Assembly: GCA_004562175.1 (NCBI GenBank) | Contig: SFRS01000055.1 | Coordinates: forward strand, 1-5,746 | Direction of reading: 5' to 3' | DNA: 5,746 nt | Origin: a bacterium | Lineage (GTDB): Bacteria > Bacillota > Negativicutes > Acidaminococcales > Acidaminococcaceae | In this document: positions 1 through 5,729 of the stretch, piece by piece | Layout of the letters: the number at the start of each line of letters is the position of its first letter | Numbering within the stretch: position 1 is the stretch's first letter | Notes under the pieces: model-generated | The model's database searches: none | Told to the model about the DNA's origin: nothing | Seen by the model: only the letters and a program-made list of their open reading frames with translations | Made by a program: the position numbers and the translations under genes

Positions 1-60
1 GTTAACTGCCTTTACGCAGTGCTCGCAGTGCATACCGCCAATGAAAATAGTTTTGATCAT
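1..60 (-). CDS. copZ: CopZ-like copper chaperone (HMA domain), partial: N-terminal 20 codons
   Basis: The minus strand reads from an ATG at 58-60 off the left edge of the window, giving MIKTIFIGGMHCEHCVKAVN. Residues 9-15 (GMHCEHC) are the GMxCxxC metal-binding loop of heavy-metal-associated domains, with the first beta strand (residues 3-8) before it. A free-standing HMA protein of this type is normally about 65-75 residues long and carries Cu(I) in the cytoplasm to a CopA ATPase. An AAAGGA Shine-Dalgarno sequence lies about 9 bases before the ATG, which supports the start. The gene is on the same strand as copA and downstream of it, the usual partnership, although the gap is unusually long at 281 bp. 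Since only 20 residues are visible, it could also be the N-terminal HMA domain of a larger metal ATPase; the chaperone reading is favoured because a full CopA is already next door. Confidence 0.75.
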   Translation of the reverse strand, partial: MIKTIFIGGMHCEHCVKAVN

Positions 61-124
61 GTGAATCAGTCCTTTCGTTTTTAATGTTTTATATAGATTT
101 TACTATAGACGTTATCGTTCAAAG

Positions 125-324
125 GTATACCTGTGAAGTGCTCCGGTATGCGAATGCTTGATGCAATGTTCACATAGAGCGCTTAATCCGTTAAGAGCAG
201 AATCTCCTGTAGCATGACGAGGCGCTTCGCGAACATGCGGGCCTGTCCATTGCTATAGCAATTCGCTTATTCATCGATTTACTAATATGGTCGCATTCTT
301 GCCTGCGCTACTTCCCAGGTATAC
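125..324. repeat. Pair of imperfect inverted repeats bounding about 200 bp
   Basis: The plus strand at 125-139 (GTATACCTGTGAAGT) and the minus strand read from 324 to 310 (GTATACCTGGGAAGT) agree at 14 of 15 positions. With a one-base gap the similarity continues weakly inward (GC-C-GG). The 170 bases between the arms include local hairpins, for example GCATG at 212-216 pairing with CATGC at 234-238, and TGTGAA at 132-137 pairing with TTCACA at 169-174. This could be a small MITE-like element or a folded intercistronic RNA. No clear target-site duplication is seen and no transposase is present. Confidence 0.5.
249..262. promoter_or_regulatory. Perfect 14-bp palindrome, possible regulator site
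   Basis: ATTGCTATAGCAAT equals its own reverse complement. Its half-sites (TTGCTA/TAGCAA) are the same as in the inverted repeat on the copA promoter at 2700-2723, but there they are separated by 6 bases and here they are adjacent. It may be a second binding site for the same regulator or simply the centre of a hairpin. No good promoter overlaps it. Confidence 0.3.
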
Positions 325-341
325 ACTTTTCACTTGCTAAG

Positions 342-2663
342 TTATAGCTTTATAAATCGTAGTCTTAAAGCATTCGTTACGACGGAAACGGAGCTGCAGC
401 TCATGGCTGCAGCGGCAATCATGGGATTGAGCAGCCAGCCGAAGGCTGGATAAAGAAGCCCTGCAGCCAAGGGAATGCCGATGGTGTTATAGATAAAGGC
501 CCAGAAGAGGTTTTCTTTGATATTCTTCATAACGCTTTTGCTGAGGCCAATGGCTCGGGTCACATCCAGTAAATCGTTTTTTATGAGCACCATGTCCGCT
601 GCTTCAATAGCTACATCGGTACCGGCACCGATGGCGATACCCACGTCGGCACGAGCTAGGGCGGGGGCATCATTGATGCCATCGCCTACCATGGCGACGA
701 CGTGGCCTTTTTCCTGCAGCAGGCGTACATGCCGCTCCTTGTCCTGGGGCAGCACCTGAGCGATGGCTTCATCCAGACCAACCTGTTGCCGAATAGCTTC
801 CGCTGTGGCGGCATTGTCGCCTGTGAGCATAATTACCTTGAGCCCCATGGAACGCATTTTGGCGATGGCTTCTCTACTGGTAGGCTTAACGGTATCGGCA
901 ACCGCGATGGTGCCCAGAAGGCGTGAGCCTTGGGCGAAGTAGAGCGGGGTTTTGCCAGTGCTCGCTAAAGCCTCATGCTGTATAGGCAGCTTCTGCGTGT
1001 CCACGCCCTGCTCCTCCATGAGGAGCAGATTCCCGGCAGCGTAGCGTTCCTTATTGAGTGTAGCTAAAAAGCCTCGCCCTGGCAGAGCCACATAGTCTGT
1101 AGCGACCAAGCCATTAGCTGCGAAGGCGTCAACAAGGTTGACGCTTGCCTGTGCAGCTGGAGAAGCACTGAGCTGTTGCGGTTCCGCTGCTTGCACCACT
1201 GCCTGCCCCAGAGGATGCTCTGAAAGGCTTTCCAGAGTAGCAGCTATGCTTAATAGCTCGGTAGCTTCAATACCTGAGGCAGGAAGAATATCTGTGACCA
1301 CAGGCTTACCCTCTGTGACAGTGCCTGTCTTATCTAAGATCACTGTATCAACCTTGTGAGCTGTTTCTAAGGCTGTGGCCGATTTAATCAGGATACCCTG
1401 CTTAGCTCCACGACCAGTGCCCACCATAATGGCAGTAGGCGTGGCTAGACCTAAAGCACAGGGACAGGAAATGACTAGTACGGAAATAGCAATGGTCAGG
1501 GCAAAATGCAGGCTTTGGCCCAGCATTAACCAAATGCAGGCGGCAACTACCGCAATAGTGATAACCACGGGCACGAAAATACCGCTGATTTTATCGGCTA
1601 GCTTAGCAATGGGAGCTTTAGAGGAGGTTGCTTCCTCCACTAGAGCGATAATCTTAGCTAAGGTCGTATCGCTGCCAATGGCAGTGGCCTCCATTTTAAA
1701 ATAGCCACTTTTATTGATGGTGCCGCCGGTGACCTTGTCCCCGGTTAGCTTGTCCACAGGAATGCTTTCGCCGGTAATAGCACTTTCATCTAATGCACCA
1801 CTGCCTTCTAAAATCTGCCCGTCCACAGGTACAGTGGCTCCTGCTTTAACAATAAGCACATCACCAATGACGACATCCTCTAGGGGAATTTCGCCCTGTA
1901 CACCGCGTCGCTCCACCAGAGCGGTTTTGGGTGTGAGCTGCATTAGGGCAGTTAGGGCATCGGAGGTATGACTTTTTGCTCTGGCCTCAAGAAATTTACC
2001 CAAGGTAATTAGAGCTAGAATCATGGCTGCCGATTCAAAATACAGGGCATCATAAAAGCCGCTGACTAGATCTAGCCTTTGATGGCCAAAGGCATAGGCT
2101 AGACCCAAGAGGCCGTACAGGCCGTAGACAAAGGCTGCACCACTGCCAATGGCAATCAGAGAATCCATGTTAGGAGCTCGATTCCATAAATTTCGCAGTC
2201 CATGGTAAAAATATTTATAGCCTGTAATCACCACCGGCAGGCAGCAAAATAGTTGTAATAAGGAGGCCAAGAGCAGGTTTTGCTGTTCCTGCACAATGCT
2301 TGGCAGGGGCCAGCCATACATGAGCCCCATATGCAAATAGAATAGAGGCGTGGTGAAGGCTAAGGAGAGAGCCAAACGCCATCGCATTTCCTTAAGCTCC
2401 AGGGCAGCAGTATTTGTTGGCTTAGCTGGGAGGGCAGCCTTAGCTGTAGCTTGGTGCACCGCTGCCCCAAAGCCCAGCTTCTCAATACGGGTAATGATAG
2501 CGTTAGCGTCTAGCTTGGCGTCATCGTAGGTTACCTGAGCCTTATTGGTCAAAAGATTAACGGCGATTGTCTCGACGCCCTCCATGCGGCCCACAACCTT
2601 TTCGATACGGCTGGAGCAGGCAGAGCAGCTCATGCCGGTGATATCTAAAAGCTCTTTACGCAT
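342..2663 (-). CDS. copA: Copper-exporting P1B-type ATPase CopA
   Basis: A P-type ATPase of the membrane that uses ATP to pump Cu(I) out of the cytoplasm. With the preferred start it has 773 residues. One HMA domain at the N-terminus carries GMSCSAC (residues 10-16). Membrane helices precede the actuator domain, which has TGE at 297-299. The ion-site motif CPC is at 400-402, the phosphorylated Asp of DKTGT is Asp444, the HP motif is His483-Pro484, TGDN is at 614-617 and GDGIND at 660-665. The last helices hold Tyr725-Asn726 and Met754/Ser757/Ser758, the YN and MxxSS signatures of Cu(I) (P1B-1) pumps. The nucleotide domain has an Ala-rich stretch of about 15-20 extra residues after HP. The start at 2663 is chosen over an in-frame ATG at 2702 because AAAGGA lies about 8 bases before it and the predicted promoter would start transcription at about 2704. 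It is divergent from the HxlR-type gene. Confidence 0.95.
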   Translation of the reverse strand: MRKELLDITGMSCSACSSRIEKVVGRMEGVETIAVNLLTNKAQVTYDDAKLDANAIITRIEKLGFGAAVHQATAKAALPAKPTNTAALELKEMRWRLALSLAFTTPLFYLHMGLMYGWPLPSIVQEQQNLLLASLLQLFCCLPVVITGYKYFYHGLRNLWNRAPNMDSLIAIGSGAAFVYGLYGLLGLAYAFGHQRLDLVSGFYDALYFESAAMILALITLGKFLEARAKSHTSDALTALMQLTPKTALVERRGVQGEIPLEDVVIGDVLIVKAGATVPVDGQILEGSGALDESAITGESIPVDKLTGDKVTGGTINKSGYFKMEATAIGSDTTLAKIIALVEEATSSKAPIAKLADKISGIFVPVVITIAVVAACIWLMLGQSLHFALTIAISVLVISCPCALGLATPTAIMVGTGRGAKQGILIKSATALETAHKVDTVILDKTGTVTEGKPVVTDILPASGIEATELLSIAATLESLSEHPLGQAVVQAAEPQQLSASPAAQASVNLVDAFAANGLVATDYVALPGRGFLATLNKERYAAGNLLLMEEQGVDTQKLPIQHEALASTGKTPLYFAQGSRLLGTIAVADTVKPTSREAIAKMRSMGLKVIMLTGDNAATAEAIRQQVGLDEAIAQVLPQDKERHVRLLQEKGHVVAMVGDGINDAPALARADVGIAIGAGTDVAIEAADMVLIKNDLLDVTRAIGLSKSVMKNIKENLFWAFIYNTIGIPLAAGLLYPAFGWLLNPMIAAAAMSCSSVSVVTNALRLRFIKL

Positions 2664-2699
2664 AATTTTTTCCTTTCTGCTTTTTGACAACAAAGCGAC

Positions 2700-2723
2700 C
2701 ATTTGCTAATATTATAGCAAATG
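2700..2723. promoter_or_regulatory. Inverted repeat over the copA -10 box, candidate operator
   Basis: The perfect 9-bp arms CATTTGCTA (2700-2708) and TAGCAAATG (2715-2723) flank a 6-base spacer. The copA -10 box at 2711-2716 lies inside the repeat, so a dimeric protein bound here would block RNA polymerase. The neighbouring HxlR-family gene is the obvious candidate binder. Binding itself is inferred from position and symmetry only. Confidence 0.6.
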
Positions 2724-2738
2724 CTATCCTTGTTTCAA
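2711..2738 (-). promoter_or_regulatory. Sigma-A promoter of copA
   Basis: On the minus strand TTGAAA (plus 2733-2738) is followed after 16 bases by a perfect TATAAT (plus 2711-2716). The predicted start of transcription is near 2704, giving a leader of about 40 bases with the AAAGGA ribosome binding site. The box pair matches consensus well, so copA would be strongly expressed unless repressed. Confidence 0.7.
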
Positions 2739-2762
2739 GAATGCACTTATTTGATATATACT
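2734..2762 (+). promoter_or_regulatory. Probable promoter of the HxlR-type regulator gene
   Basis: TATACT at 2757-2762 is a good -10 box. The hexamer 17 bases upstream (TTCAAG, 2734-2739) is a weak -35 that overlaps the -35 of the divergent copA promoter. Transcription would start near 2769, leaving room for the AAAGGAG ribosome binding site at 2781-2787. The box is followed by a repeated ATACTA (2758-2763 and 2773-2778), which might serve in autoregulation. Confidence 0.45.
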
Positions 2763-2793
2763 ACCCAAAAGGATACTATAAAAGGAGATCATT

Positions 2794-3156
2794 ATGAATA
2801 AAGAGGAATTAAATGCTAATTGCCCGGTTTCGGCAACACTTCAGTTAATTGGTGGTAAATACAAGGCTTTGTTACTGTGGCATCTTTCCAGTGGTGTTTT
2901 GCGTTTCAATGAGCTACGCCGCTTGGTACCTGAGGCTACTCCCAAAATGTTAACACAACAATTACGTGAATTAGAAAAAGATAATCTTATTACCCGTACA
3001 GTATATCCAGTGGTGCCACCTAAAGTAGAATATTCATTAACAGCTAGAGGTAGAAGTTTATTCCCTATATTACAGGCCATGTATGTCTGGGGCAGCGAGC
3101 TAATGAAGGAAAAGGGGCAGTGTCCCCATTGCTCCATGGTTTTTGAGGAAAAATGA
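2794..3156 (+). CDS. HxlR-family winged helix-turn-helix transcriptional regulator
   Basis: A 120-residue cytoplasmic DNA-binding protein. Family hallmarks in order are [15 protein letters not shown] (10-24), the LRFNELRR region (36-43), [17 protein letters not shown] (50-66, recognition helix area), [17 protein letters not shown] (70-86, the wing) and a final helix with WG at 99-100. Length is typical. HxlR proteins such as YodB and HypR sense electrophiles or oxidants through the conserved N-terminal cysteine, here Cys10. Unusually, the tail adds Cys110-Pro-His-Cys113, a possible metal-binding or second redox site. The start is supported by AAAGGAG 6 bases before the ATG. The gene is divergent from copA, with a shared promoter region, so control of copper export is a reasonable inference, though not shown. 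Codons look more AT-rich than in copA and serS. The stop is followed directly by a terminator hairpin. Confidence 0.9.
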   Translation: MNKEELNANCPVSATLQLIGGKYKALLLWHLSSGVLRFNELRRLVPEATPKMLTQQLRELEKDNLITRTVYPVVPPKVEYSLTARGRSLFPILQAMYVWGSELMKEKGQCPHCSMVFEEK

Positions 3157-3157
3157 A

Positions 3158-3181
3158 ACCCGCTGCTTGAAGGCAGCGGGT
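3158..3181. terminator. Hairpin terminator shared by the convergent regulator gene and serS
   Basis: The arms ACCCGCTGC (3158-3166) and GCAGCGGGT (3173-3181) form a perfect 9-bp GC-rich stem with a 6-base loop. Read on the minus strand, the stem is followed by a T-rich tail (TTCATTTTT), a good intrinsic terminator for serS. On the plus strand the tail (AAAATTTC) is poorer, so termination of the regulator transcript may be less efficient. It lies between stops at 3156 (plus) and 3200 (minus). Confidence 0.85.
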
Positions 3182-3199
3182 AAAATTTCAAGAATATAC

Positions 3200-4480
3200 T
3201 TATTTCTCAGGAGCCTTGATTACATCACAGCCCATGTAGGGACGCAATACCTTAGGAACTACTACGCTGCCATCGGCTTGTTGGTAGTTTTCCAAAATAG
3301 CAGCCACAGTGCGGCCAACAGCTACGCCACTGCCGTTAAGGGTGTGCACAAATTCCGGCTTGGATTTAGCATCACGACGGAAACGAATGTTAGCACGACG
3401 AGCCTGGAAGTCCAAGAAGTTGGAGCAGGAGGAAATCTCGCGGTAGCAGTTTGCAGCCGGCAGCCAAACCTCTAAGTCATAGGTAGTTGCAGAGCTGAAG
3501 CCCAAATCACCACTGCACAGACGAACTACATGGTAGGGCAGCTCCAGAGCTTGCAGCACTTCCTCAGCATCGTTGGTCAGCTTATCCAGCTCAGCCCAGG
3601 ATTCCTCAGGCTTAGTGAATTTAACCAATTCAACCTTGTTGAATTGATGCATACGAATCAAGCCGCGAGTATCGCGACCGGCAGCACCTGCCTCAGCACG
3701 GAAGCAAGCGCTGTAAGCAGTGTATTTCAAGGGCAGTTGGTCGCCAGTCAGAATATCATCACGATGGTAGTTGGTAACAGGAACCTCAGCGGTAGGAATC
3801 AAATACATATCGCCGTTTTCCAGCTTGTACATATCCTCAGCGAATTTCGGCAATTGGCCGGTACCCTGCATGGAAGCGCCATTAACGATGAAGGGCGGGA
3901 AGAACTCAGTATAGCCATGCTTTTGGGTGTGCATATCCAAGAAGAAATTGATTACAGCACGCTCTAAGCGGGAGCCAATGCCCTTATAGAATACATAGCG
4001 AGCGCCAGAAACCTTTACGCCACGCTCAAAATCCAGAATGCCTAAGCTTTCGCCCAGATCCCAGTGCGCCTTAGGCTCAAAATCAAATTTGGTGGGTTCG
4101 CCCCAAGTGCGAACAACCGGGTTGCAGGTGTCATCCTTACCAATGGGCACATCCTCTGCCGGCATATTAGGAATGGTCAGAAGAATAGCCTTCAGGCGGT
4201 CTTCGATTTCCTTCAGCTCCTTGTCGTCCTCAGCAATTTTATCGCCTAAAGCACGGACAGCAGCCATCTTTTCGGTAGCATCTTGACCGGCCTTTTTCAG
4301 CTTGCCAATCTCTTGAGAAGCAGTATTGCGCTCCTTTTTCAGAGCTTCAACCTGTTGGGTCAATTCACGACGCTTTTTATCCAGCTCCAAGAATTCAGTC
4401 AAATCAAGATTGCCATTACGATTGGCAACTGCTTGCATTACCTTGTCCGGATTCTCGCGGACAAATTTCATATCTAACAT
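3200..4480 (-). CDS. serS: Seryl-tRNA synthetase
   Basis: This class II aminoacyl-tRNA synthetase charges tRNA-Ser (and tRNA-Sec if present) with serine using ATP, in the cytoplasm. The protein has 426 residues, the normal bacterial length. The N-terminus [11 protein letters not shown] is typical. A charged helical stretch at about 30-100 is the long antiparallel coiled coil that grips the tRNA-Ser variable arm. The catalytic core has the TAEVP serine-site motif at 230-234, motif 2 at about 260-284 ([14 protein letters not shown]) and motif 3 at about 382-399 (NGSGVAVGR) with Arg390. Nothing is missing. The start is supported by GGAGG 7 bases upstream. It lies 104 bp downstream of the flavoprotein gene on the same strand, so co-transcription is possible, but a local promoter candidate exists. 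It ends at a shared hairpin terminator. Confidence 0.97.
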   Translation of the reverse strand: MLDMKFVRENPDKVMQAVANRNGNLDLTEFLELDKKRRELTQQVEALKKERNTASQEIGKLKKAGQDATEKMAAVRALGDKIAEDDKELKEIEDRLKAILLTIPNMPAEDVPIGKDDTCNPVVRTWGEPTKFDFEPKAHWDLGESLGILDFERGVKVSGARYVFYKGIGSRLERAVINFFLDMHTQKHGYTEFFPPFIVNGASMQGTGQLPKFAEDMYKLENGDMYLIPTAEVPVTNYHRDDILTGDQLPLKYTAYSACFRAEAGAAGRDTRGLIRMHQFNKVELVKFTKPEESWAELDKLTNDAEEVLQALELPYHVVRLCSGDLGFSSATTYDLEVWLPAANCYREISSCSNFLDFQARRANIRFRRDAKSKPEFVHTLNGSGVAVGRTVAAILENYQQADGSVVVPKVLRPYMGCDVIKAPEK

Positions 4481-4515
4481 AAAAATTCCTCCAAACCAAA
4501 AATATCATAAACTAT

Positions 4516-4544
4516 ATTTTAGCACAAAATATGGCATTATTAAA
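4516..4544 (-). promoter_or_regulatory. Candidate promoter of serS
   Basis: On the minus strand TAAAAT (plus 4516-4521) is preceded by TGC, giving an extended -10 element. The hexamer 17 bases upstream, TTTAAT (plus 4539-4544), is a poor -35. The leader would be about 28 bases, too short for a T-box riboswitch. The region between the flavoprotein stop and this box shows no convincing terminator. Confidence 0.4.
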
Positions 4545-4584
4545 GCATTTATCCTGCTTTCTTCACAGGTTTATAGCATTTAGA

Positions 4585-5475
4585 TCAGTCAAAAACATAG
4601 AAATGAGAGCTTACTCCTTCATCGCGACGGCTCAAATAACGAATAGCACTGAGAGCAGCCTTTTGGCCTTGGCCCGCTGCACGCTGTGCTTGCCAAGGCT
4701 GACCTGTGCAGTCACCACCGGCGAAGACACCCTCAATATTTGTCTCTGCTTGGTCATCCACATAAATACTTCGGCCACGAATTTGCAGACCCGGCAGGAA
4801 GCTGTTCAAGGGATCACTGGCGCGGAACACAAAGGTGGCTTGTACATTATAGAATTCATCGCCCGCACGAATACCTGTAACCTTGTCGGTGCCTGTGATT
4901 TCTGTAGGCGTATCCAAAATAACCGTAATGTTTTTCTTTTTTGGAGGTACAAAGCCCTGATAGCGTGGGAAGAAGAAAACCTGCTCGCATTGATCAGCCA
5001 GATACTCAATTTCTTCAATAGCATCAGGCACGGTTGCGATAGCAGCCACTCTTTTGCCCTTGTATTTAGGAGCATCCACAAAAGCGCAGTAGCTGACGCC
5101 ACGGCCCAAAAATTCCTTTTCACCGGGGAAAAGGGTGGAGCGGGAAATGCCTGTTGCTAGAACGACAGCATCCGCTGAATATTCTCCGTGGGGAGTACCA
5201 AAAACGAAGCCCTCGCCTACCTCACGCAGGGAAATGATTTTTGCTTCGACTACCTCCACGTCAGTTTGGCGCAGATGCTTTACGAAAATATCCATCAGCT
5301 CGTTGCCGGAGATATCAGGAATGCCCATATAATCAGCAACCTTGGCCACACTGCGCAAACGAGGGCTGAAGCCGTGGGCTTCAAACAAAACTACCTTACG
5401 CCCCTTGCTGGCTGCGGTAATGGCCGCAGAAATGCCTGCAGGACCGCCGCCGATAATACCAATATCGTATTGCAT
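4585..5475 (-). CDS. Thioredoxin-reductase-like FAD-dependent oxidoreductase with degenerate active site
   Basis: A 296-residue cytoplasmic flavoprotein of the TrxB/AhpF-like family. GGGPAG at 9-14 is the Rossmann loop for FAD, VLATG at 105-109 is the second FAD motif, and GVFAGGDCTGQPWQ (249-262) is the C-terminal FAD motif. Between them, where thioredoxin reductases have SYCATCDG, this protein has SYCAFVDA: Cys130 remains but Val133 replaces the second cysteine. The NADPH region also lacks the usual GGGxSA and HRR motifs, and reads AIATVPDAIEEIEYLAD (145-161) and FFFPRYQGF (167-175). It therefore probably cannot reduce thioredoxin by a disulfide. Its electron donor and partner are unknown; a ferredoxin or flavin route is possible but speculative. 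The start is supported by GGAGG 8 bases upstream. The neighbours, serS and tRNA genes, give no hint of function. Confidence 0.85.
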   Translation of the reverse strand: MQYDIGIIGGGPAGISAAITAASKGRKVVLFEAHGFSPRLRSVAKVADYMGIPDISGNELMDIFVKHLRQTDVEVVEAKIISLREVGEGFVFGTPHGEYSADAVVLATGISRSTLFPGEKEFLGRGVSYCAFVDAPKYKGKRVAAIATVPDAIEEIEYLADQCEQVFFFPRYQGFVPPKKKNITVILDTPTEITGTDKVTGIRAGDEFYNVQATFVFRASDPLNSFLPGLQIRGRSIYVDDQAETNIEGVFAGGDCTGQPWQAQRAAGQGQKAALSAIRYLSRRDEGVSSHFYVFD

Positions 5476-5522
5476 AATCTATCCTCCATTAACATGAATT
5501 TTAGAGACACTATATCATTTTT

Positions 5523-5551
5523 ATTTTATGCTTTTTGCGGCCCGTAGTCAA
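5523..5551 (-). promoter_or_regulatory. Sigma-A promoter of the flavoprotein gene
   Basis: On the minus strand TTGACT (plus 5546-5551) is followed after exactly 17 bases by TAAAAT (plus 5523-5528). Transcription would start near 5516, giving a leader of about 40 bases with GGAGG. It lies back to back with the tRNA promoter, with a T/A-tract-rich stretch (about 5568-5615) between them that could act as an UP-like element. Confidence 0.7.
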
Positions 5552-5599
5552 ACGCTTTCTGAGCTTCTAAAAATTTTTTACTTTTTTTGCAAAAAACAC

Positions 5600-5631
5600 T
5601 TGCTTTTTTCTTTTAGATGTAGTATTATAAT
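5600..5631 (+). promoter_or_regulatory. Promoter of the tRNA cluster
   Basis: TTGCTT at 5600-5605 is followed after 17 bases by TATTAT (5623-5628); an overlapping perfect TATAAT lies at 5626-5631 with a 20-base spacing. Either would start transcription roughly 10 bases before the tRNA-Lys gene. A T-rich tract covers the spacer and the upstream side. Confidence 0.6.
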
Positions 5632-5647
5632 CAAGTAACGTGACCAT

Positions 5648-5723
5648 GGTCCATTAGCTCAGCTGGTAGAGCACCTGACTCTTAATCAGGGTGTCGTAGG
5701 TTCGAACCCTACATGGATCACCA
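5648..5723 (+). tRNA. tRNA-Lys (anticodon CTT)
   Basis: This 76-base gene folds into a full cloverleaf and includes its encoded CCA (5721-5723). The acceptor arms GGTCCAT (5648-5654) and ATGGATC (5713-5719) pair with one G-T, and the discriminator is A5720. The anticodon stem CCTGA/TCAGG (5674-5678 and 5686-5690) encloses the loop CTCTTAA with anticodon CTT at 5681-5683, which reads AAG lysine codons. The T arm GTAGG/CCTAC (5696-5700, 5708-5712) holds TTCGAAC. The D arm carries the normal AGCTCAGCTGGTAGAGC sequence. Confidence 0.97.
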
Positions 5724-5729
5724 CACTTT

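Larger units (their letters stand above)
61..341. other. Intergenic region between copA and copZ, no convincing gene
   Basis: No reading frame here has both a start codon and a ribosome binding site. The part nearest copZ is AT-rich. On the minus strand it has -10-like boxes (TATAGT at about 102-107, TATATA at about 91-96), but neither has a well-spaced -35, so a separate copZ promoter is possible and unproven. No terminator is seen after copA, so copA-copZ readthrough is possible. The region holds imperfect inverted repeats at 125-139 and 310-324 and a perfect 14-bp palindrome at 249-262, listed separately. Confidence 0.6.

Noticed and set aside
213..346. Plus-strand open frame of about 44 codons across the copA-copZ gap ending in the copA stop region
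   Set aside because: It has no start codon or ribosome binding site, follows a stop directly, and its product is not recognisable.
2751..2779. Alternative regulator promoter TTGATA-N17-TACTAT
   Set aside because: Transcription would start inside the AAAGGAG ribosome binding site, leaving no usable leader; TATACT at 2757-2762 fits better.
2841..3191. Long minus-strand open frame opposite the HxlR-type gene
   Set aside because: It is a shadow of the HxlR coding frame; the plus strand encodes a clear family protein with a good ribosome binding site.
4552..4569. Possible terminator after the flavoprotein gene (CCTG/CAGG pairing)
   Set aside because: The stem is only 4 bp with a 9-base or longer loop and no proper T-run follows.
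4531..5160. A 209-codon plus-strand open frame opposite the flavoprotein
   Set aside because: It is antisense to a clear FAD protein, has no ribosome binding site and its product resembles nothing I recognise.
5590..5604. Small hairpin GCAA/TTGC between the flavoprotein and tRNA promoters
   Set aside because: Four base pairs in an A/T-tract region is expected by chance; the sequence is better explained as promoter-flanking DNA.
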